Made by a program: the position numbers and the translations under genes
Notes under the pieces: model-generated
Seen by the model: the letters and a program-made list of their open reading frames with translations, nothing else
Told to the model about the DNA's origin: nothing
Databases searched by the model: none
In this document: positions 5,404-8,667 of the stretch, one piece after another
Layout of the letters: every line of letters begins with the position of its first letter
Numbering within the stretch: position 1 is the first letter of the stretch
Assembly: GCA_024278345.1 (NCBI GenBank)
Contig: JAJRTK010000314.1
Location: forward strand, 1-8,667
Length of the DNA stretch: 8,667 bases
Direction: 5' to 3'
DNA from: a bacterium
GTDB taxonomy: Bacteria; CSSED10-310; JAJRTK01

Positions 5404-8400
5404 ATGACCGGTGCAGGCCCCACCTACGTTCCGCTCTGGTGCAAGAGCAACTTTTCCTTCCTTGAAGGTGCCAGTGGCCCGGAAGATCTGGTTCAAGAAG
5501 CAGCCCGCCATGGTCTTCCAGCCCTGGTTCTCACTGATCGTAACGGCGTTTACGGGATCGTTCGGGCTCACGTGGAGGCGCGACGCCAAGGAATCAAGCT
5601 CGTTGTTGGAACCCAAATGAGCCTGGAGGACGGGTCTAGCATTCTTCTTCTGGCCCAGGACAAGGGCGGTTACGCCAACCTTTGCCAACTTATCACCGCC
5701 GGTCAGCGTCGGAATCCCAAAGGCCAGTGCTCCGTGAGTTGGAGGGAGATCTGCGAAAAAGCAAAAGGGCTCATCGCCCTTTGGGGCGGTGACGAGGCCC
5801 TTTCGTCGCAAGAAATCGAGCCTCTGGCCGTGGCCAGCATGTTGAGAGATGCCTTTGGCGACCGGATTTACGCCCTGTGCTCCCGGCATCTCCGGGAGGG
5901 TGAGCCGCGGCAGGAGGCGCGGCTACGGCTCCGTGCCAAGAGGTATGGATTCCCTCTTGTGGCGGCCAACGAAGTGCTCTATCACCGCCGGGAACGGCGG
6001 GATCTTCAAGACATTCTCACCTGCATTCGGCATGGCGTCAAGATTCAGGAGGCCAGCCAGTACACCAAGCCCAATTCCCAGTATGGGCTCCAAAGGCCGG
6101 AGAGATGGGAAAGACTGTTTCAGTACGAACCTGATTGGAGGCATCGGACCCTGGAGATCGCGGAACGCTGCAATTTCGATCTGGGTCAGCTCCGGTACCG
6201 TTACCCGGCCCAGAAGCTTCCCGGTAGTGCCACGGCGGATCAATGGCTCCGGGATCTAGTTTTTCGAGGGGTCCGGGAACGCTATGGCAAAGAGCCCTCC
6301 ACCAGCGTCATCCGGCAGATCGAGCGGGAGCTCGCCCTGATCAAGGAGCTGGATTATGGCGGCTATTTCCTTGGAATGCACGAAATCGTCGAGTTCTGCC
6401 GGCGGAAGAAGATTCTTTGCCAAGGCCGTGGTTCGGCTGCCAACTCCGTTGTTTGCTACGCATTGGGGATCACCGCCATCGACCCCGTGCGGATGGGACT
6501 TCTATTCGAGAGATTCATCTCCCGGGAACGGGCGGAGCCCCCTGACATCGACCTGGACATCGAACATGAGCGGCGAGAAGAAGTGATCCAGCACGTCTAC
6601 AAGAAGTTTGGCCGATCTCATGCGGCCATGGTGGCCGTGGTGATCCGTTACCGGGCCAGATCCGCGCTCCGGGAGGTAGGGAAAGCCCTTGGCATTGGGG
6701 AAACCACCCTCCATCGTCTCTCGCGGCTGGCGCCCGGTCGTGGTCCCATCGAATCCAATATCTTCGAGGAGGCCGGTCTTCCCGGTGAGAACCCAATCTG
6801 GCGTAACCTCCTGCGCCTGGCCAACGAGATTCTGGATTTTCCTCGCCACCTGTCGATCCACCCGGGTGGTTTCCTTCTGGGCCACGAGCCCATTACCGGG
6901 ATCGTGCCGGTGGAAAACGGCGCCAAAGCGGATCGGACCATCATTCAGTGGGACAAGGATGACGTGGAAGCGTTGGGCCTTTTCAAGGTGGATCTCCTTG
7001 GATTGGGCGCCTTGAGCCACCTTCGCCGTTGTTTCCAGCTGATTCAAAGGCACCGGGGAATCCGCCTTTCCATGGCAAGGATCCCTCCGGGAGATCCAGA
7101 AACTTACAAGATGCTCCAACAAGGGGACACCGTGGGGGTCTTCCAACTGGAAAGCCGCGCCCAAATGTCGATGCTTCCCCGGCTCCTGCCCCGCCATTTC
7201 CATGACCTTGTCATCGAAATCAGCATCGTCCGTCCCGGCCCCATCACTGGAGGGATGGTTCATCCCTATCTTCGCCGGCGAAATGGCGAGGAGCCCGTGA
7301 CCTATCCTCATCCCTCCCTGGAGCCAATCTTGAAAAAAACCCTGGGCGTCCCCCTTTTCCAGGAACAGGTCATGCGGCTGGCCATGGTGGCGGCGGATTA
7401 CACACCGGGGGAGGCGGATCAACTTCGGCGCGACATGGCGGCGTGGCGAAAACCGGGAAACATGGAACGGCACCACAAGAGGCTGGTGGAGCGCATGATG
7501 AAAAAGGGCATTCCTTTCGAGTTTGCCGAGGGGGTTGTCGAGCAGATCCGCGGTTTCGGGGAATATGGTTTTCCCGAAAGCCACGCGGCGAGCTTTGCTC
7601 TCATCAGCTATGCCACGGCCTACCTTCGCCGGCACTACCCCGCCGAGTTCACCTGTGCTCTTCTCAACGCGCAGCCCATGGGCTTCTACTCGACGGACAC
7701 GATTCTGAAGGATGCCCAGCGCCACGGACTTGAGATCCTTCCCGTCGATATTTCCAGAAGCGATTTTGAGTCGACTTTGGAAGAAGTGGCTCCGGGGTGT
7801 CTATCCGTTCGGATGGGTTTTCGCACCGTCAAGGGGCTCCGAGGCAGCATCCCCGAAGAGCTCATTCTAGCAAGGGATGAGCAGCCCTTTCGCGGGATTG
7901 AGGACTTTGCTCAAAGAGTCCGGCTGGACAGAAAAGGGCTCACCCTCCTGGCTGAATCCGGGGCCTTGGAGTGCCTTGGGATCTCCCGTCGCGACGCGAT
8001 CTGGCAAGCCCGGGATCTTTCGAGGCTCTGCCAGCCGCTGCTGCCGTGGTCCTCACGGCAAGATTCACCGTCGTTTCGGCCACTGACGAAGCTGGAGACC
8101 ATTCTTTGGGATCTTCGGGCAACAGGCCACAGCTCTCGCGGGCATCCACTTGCCCTCCTCCGTTCTGAGTTGAAACGGATCGGTTGCATCGAGGCAAGAA
8201 GGGTTCCCGGCCTTCCCTCTGGCGCTCAGGTCCGATACGCCGGCATCGTCATTTGCCGGCAGCGCCCTCGGACGGCGGGGGGCGTCACCTTTATGACCCT
8301 GGAGGACGAAACGGGCTTCGCCAATTTAGTTCTTTGGAAGCGGGTCTATGAAAGGCAGCGCCTTCTGGCCCGGAGCGCCTCTTTCCTGGGAGTCACGGGT

Positions 8401-8490
8401 AAGGTGGAAAACCAAAGAGGAGTCAGCAATATCATCGTCGATCAACTCTGGATTCCCGACCTCCGGTTGCTCCAGGACCCAAAGCCGTGA
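5404..8490 (+). CDS. dnaE2: DnaE2, error-prone C-family DNA polymerase III alpha subunit
   Basis: A 1028-residue polymerase, slightly shorter than housekeeping DnaE, as usual for DnaE2. The PHP domain occupies about 8-270. Its ligand motifs are altered: the HxHS box is WCKS (12-15) and TDHDG is TDRNG (44-48), so proofreading-type metal binding is unlikely. Polymerase motifs are complete: GRGSAANSVVCYALGIT (341-357), PDIDLD (380-385) with catalytic Asp381 and Asp383, and FKVDLLGL (527-534) with Asp530. HLSIHPGGFLLGHEPI (482-497), GVFQLESRAQM (578-588) and GFGEYGFPESHAASFALISY (717-736) are further C-family blocks. The OB domain (VRYAGIVICRQRPR... about 943-1015) follows. DnaE2 carries out SOS-induced translesion synthesis with ImuA and ImuB. 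ATG 5404 is the first possible start, because TGA 5374-5376 closes the frame upstream and no other initiation codon lies between. The 124-nt gap after imuB is long for this otherwise tight operon. Confidence 0.96.
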   Translation: MTGAGPTYVPLWCKSNFSFLEGASGPEDLVQEAARHGLPALVLTDRNGVYGIVRAHVEARRQGIKLVVGTQMSLEDGSSILLLAQDKGGYANLCQLITAGQRRNPKGQCSVSWREICEKAKGLIALWGGDEALSSQEIEPLAVASMLRDAFGDRIYALCSRHLREGEPRQEARLRLRAKRYGFPLVAANEVLYHRRERRDLQDILTCIRHGVKIQEASQYTKPNSQYGLQRPERWERLFQYEPDWRHRTLEIAERCNFDLGQLRYRYPAQKLPGSATADQWLRDLVFRGVRERYGKEPSTSVIRQIERELALIKELDYGGYFLGMHEIVEFCRRKKILCQGRGSAANSVVCYALGITAIDPVRMGLLFERFISRERAEPPDIDLDIEHERREEVIQHVYKKFGRSHAAMVAVVIRYRARSALREVGKALGIGETTLHRLSRLAPGRGPIESNIFEEAGLPGENPIWRNLLRLANEILDFPRHLSIHPGGFLLGHEPITGIVPVENGAKADRTIIQWDKDDVEALGLFKVDLLGLGALSHLRRCFQLIQRHRGIRLSMARIPPGDPETYKMLQQGDTVGVFQLESRAQMSMLPRLLPRHFHDLVIEISIVRPGPITGGMVHPYLRRRNGEEPVTYPHPSLEPILKKTLGVPLFQEQVMRLAMVAADYTPGEADQLRRDMAAWRKPGNMERHHKRLVERMMKKGIPFEFAEGVVEQIRGFGEYGFPESHAASFALISYATAYLRRHYPAEFTCALLNAQPMGFYSTDTILKDAQRHGLEILPVDISRSDFESTLEEVAPGCLSVRMGFRTVKGLRGSIPEELILARDEQPFRGIEDFAQRVRLDRKGLTLLAESGALECLGISRRDAIWQARDLSRLCQPLLPWSSRQDSPSFRPLTKLETILWDLRATGHSSRGHPLALLRSELKRIGCIEARRVPGLPSGAQVRYAGIVICRQRPRTAGGVTFMTLEDETGFANLVLWKRVYERQRLLARSASFLGVTGKVENQRGVSNIIVDQLWIPDLRLLQDPKP

Positions 8491-8517
8491 TTTTCGGTAA
8501 CGGACAGCAACTTTTTT
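8466..8517 (+). terminator. Possible rho-independent terminator of the cassette
   Basis: GTTGCT (8466-8471, inside the end of dnaE2) pairs perfectly with AGCAAC (8506-8511), enclosing a smaller CCGT/ACGG stem (8485-8488 with 8500-8503). TTTTTT (8512-8517) follows at once. The position and T-run fit a terminator, but the base stem is short and the interior large, so this is only a candidate. Confidence 0.35.
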
Positions 8518-8574
8518 GTGACAAGGGCGGCCTCGGTCATGGTACCGGCCACGGTGCAGATTTCAGACGCCGCC

Positions 8575-8644
8575 CCAGGGCTTCCAGCCCTGGAACCCGG
8601 CGGAGGCTCTGCCTCCGGACCTCCGCTGGGAGCGCCGCTCCCAG
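8575..8644. repeat. Row of three perfect short-loop palindromes
   Basis: Three consecutive hairpins each have a perfect stem and a 3-nt loop: CCAGGGCT-TCC-AGCCCTGG (8575-8593), CGGAGGC-TCT-GCCTCCG (8601-8617) and CTGGGAGC-GCC-GCTCCCAG (8626-8644). A further GGAGC-CA-GCTCC begins at 8656 and is cut by the window edge. No T-run follows any of them. They resemble clustered intergenic palindromes (REP-like) of high-GC bacteria. No gene is seen in 8491-8667. Confidence 0.6.
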
Positions 8645-8667
8645 ACCCACGCCAGGGAGCCAGCTCC

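Noticed and set aside
6502-7725. A 407-codon minus-strand open frame opposite dnaE2
   Set aside because: It lies wholly antisense to conserved polymerase motifs, shows no recognisable domain, and is explained by GC-rich codon bias.
1-8667. CRISPR array, tRNA, rRNA or transposase
   Set aside because: No regularly spaced repeats, no tRNA-like cloverleaf and no transposase or integrase motifs were seen on either strand by eye.

Overview
The window comes from a high-GC Gram-negative (diderm) bacterium. A lipobox-bearing exported protein and a GC-rich coding strand support this. The gene set and the noncoding palindromes would fit a deltaproteobacterial-type, acidobacterial or similar lineage, but nothing here fixes the taxon. 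All five complete genes and the partial one are on the + strand.

Positions 1-1968: the 3' end of a short-chain dehydrogenase/reductase gene, then a complete DUF2961 (GH172-like) lipoprotein gene. A 16-bp direct repeat links them: one copy encodes the last residues of the first gene and the other supplies the Shine-Dalgarno sequence of the second. Positions 1969-2260 are noncoding and rich in inverted repeats, including a roughly 147-bp unit bounded by perfect 8-bp inverted repeats.

Positions 2261-8490 hold a complete damage-inducible mutagenesis cassette in the order lexA - imuA - imuB - dnaE2. A sigma70-like promoter (TTGACA, 17 nt, CAGAAT) precedes lexA. LexA keeps the Ala-Gly cleavage site and the Ser/Lys catalytic pair, so it should be inactivated by RecA-stimulated self-cleavage. 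ImuA is a RecA-like accessory protein with a degenerate P-loop. ImuB is a Y-family-like protein without polymerase carboxylates but with a beta-clamp motif (QLQLF) and the typical C-terminal domain. DnaE2 is a C-family polymerase with all three catalytic aspartates. By analogy with characterised cassettes, LexA would repress the set, and after DNA damage ImuA and ImuB would bring DnaE2 to the sliding clamp for error-prone lesion bypass.

The protein system itself is known. The least expected signal is the 124-nt gap between imuB and dnaE2. It contains several perfect inverted repeats, and just before the dnaE2 start it has the arrangement GCCGACT - SD - AGTCGGC - TTC - GCCGACT - ACCG - ATG. 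The middle arm can pair perfectly with either neighbour, so two mutually exclusive hairpins place the ribosome binding site either in a hairpin loop or just upstream of a hairpin. This could be a translational control of the polymerase, but it is inference from sequence alone.

Positions 8491-8667 hold a weak terminator candidate and a row of three perfect short-loop palindromes typical of intergenic repeat clusters.
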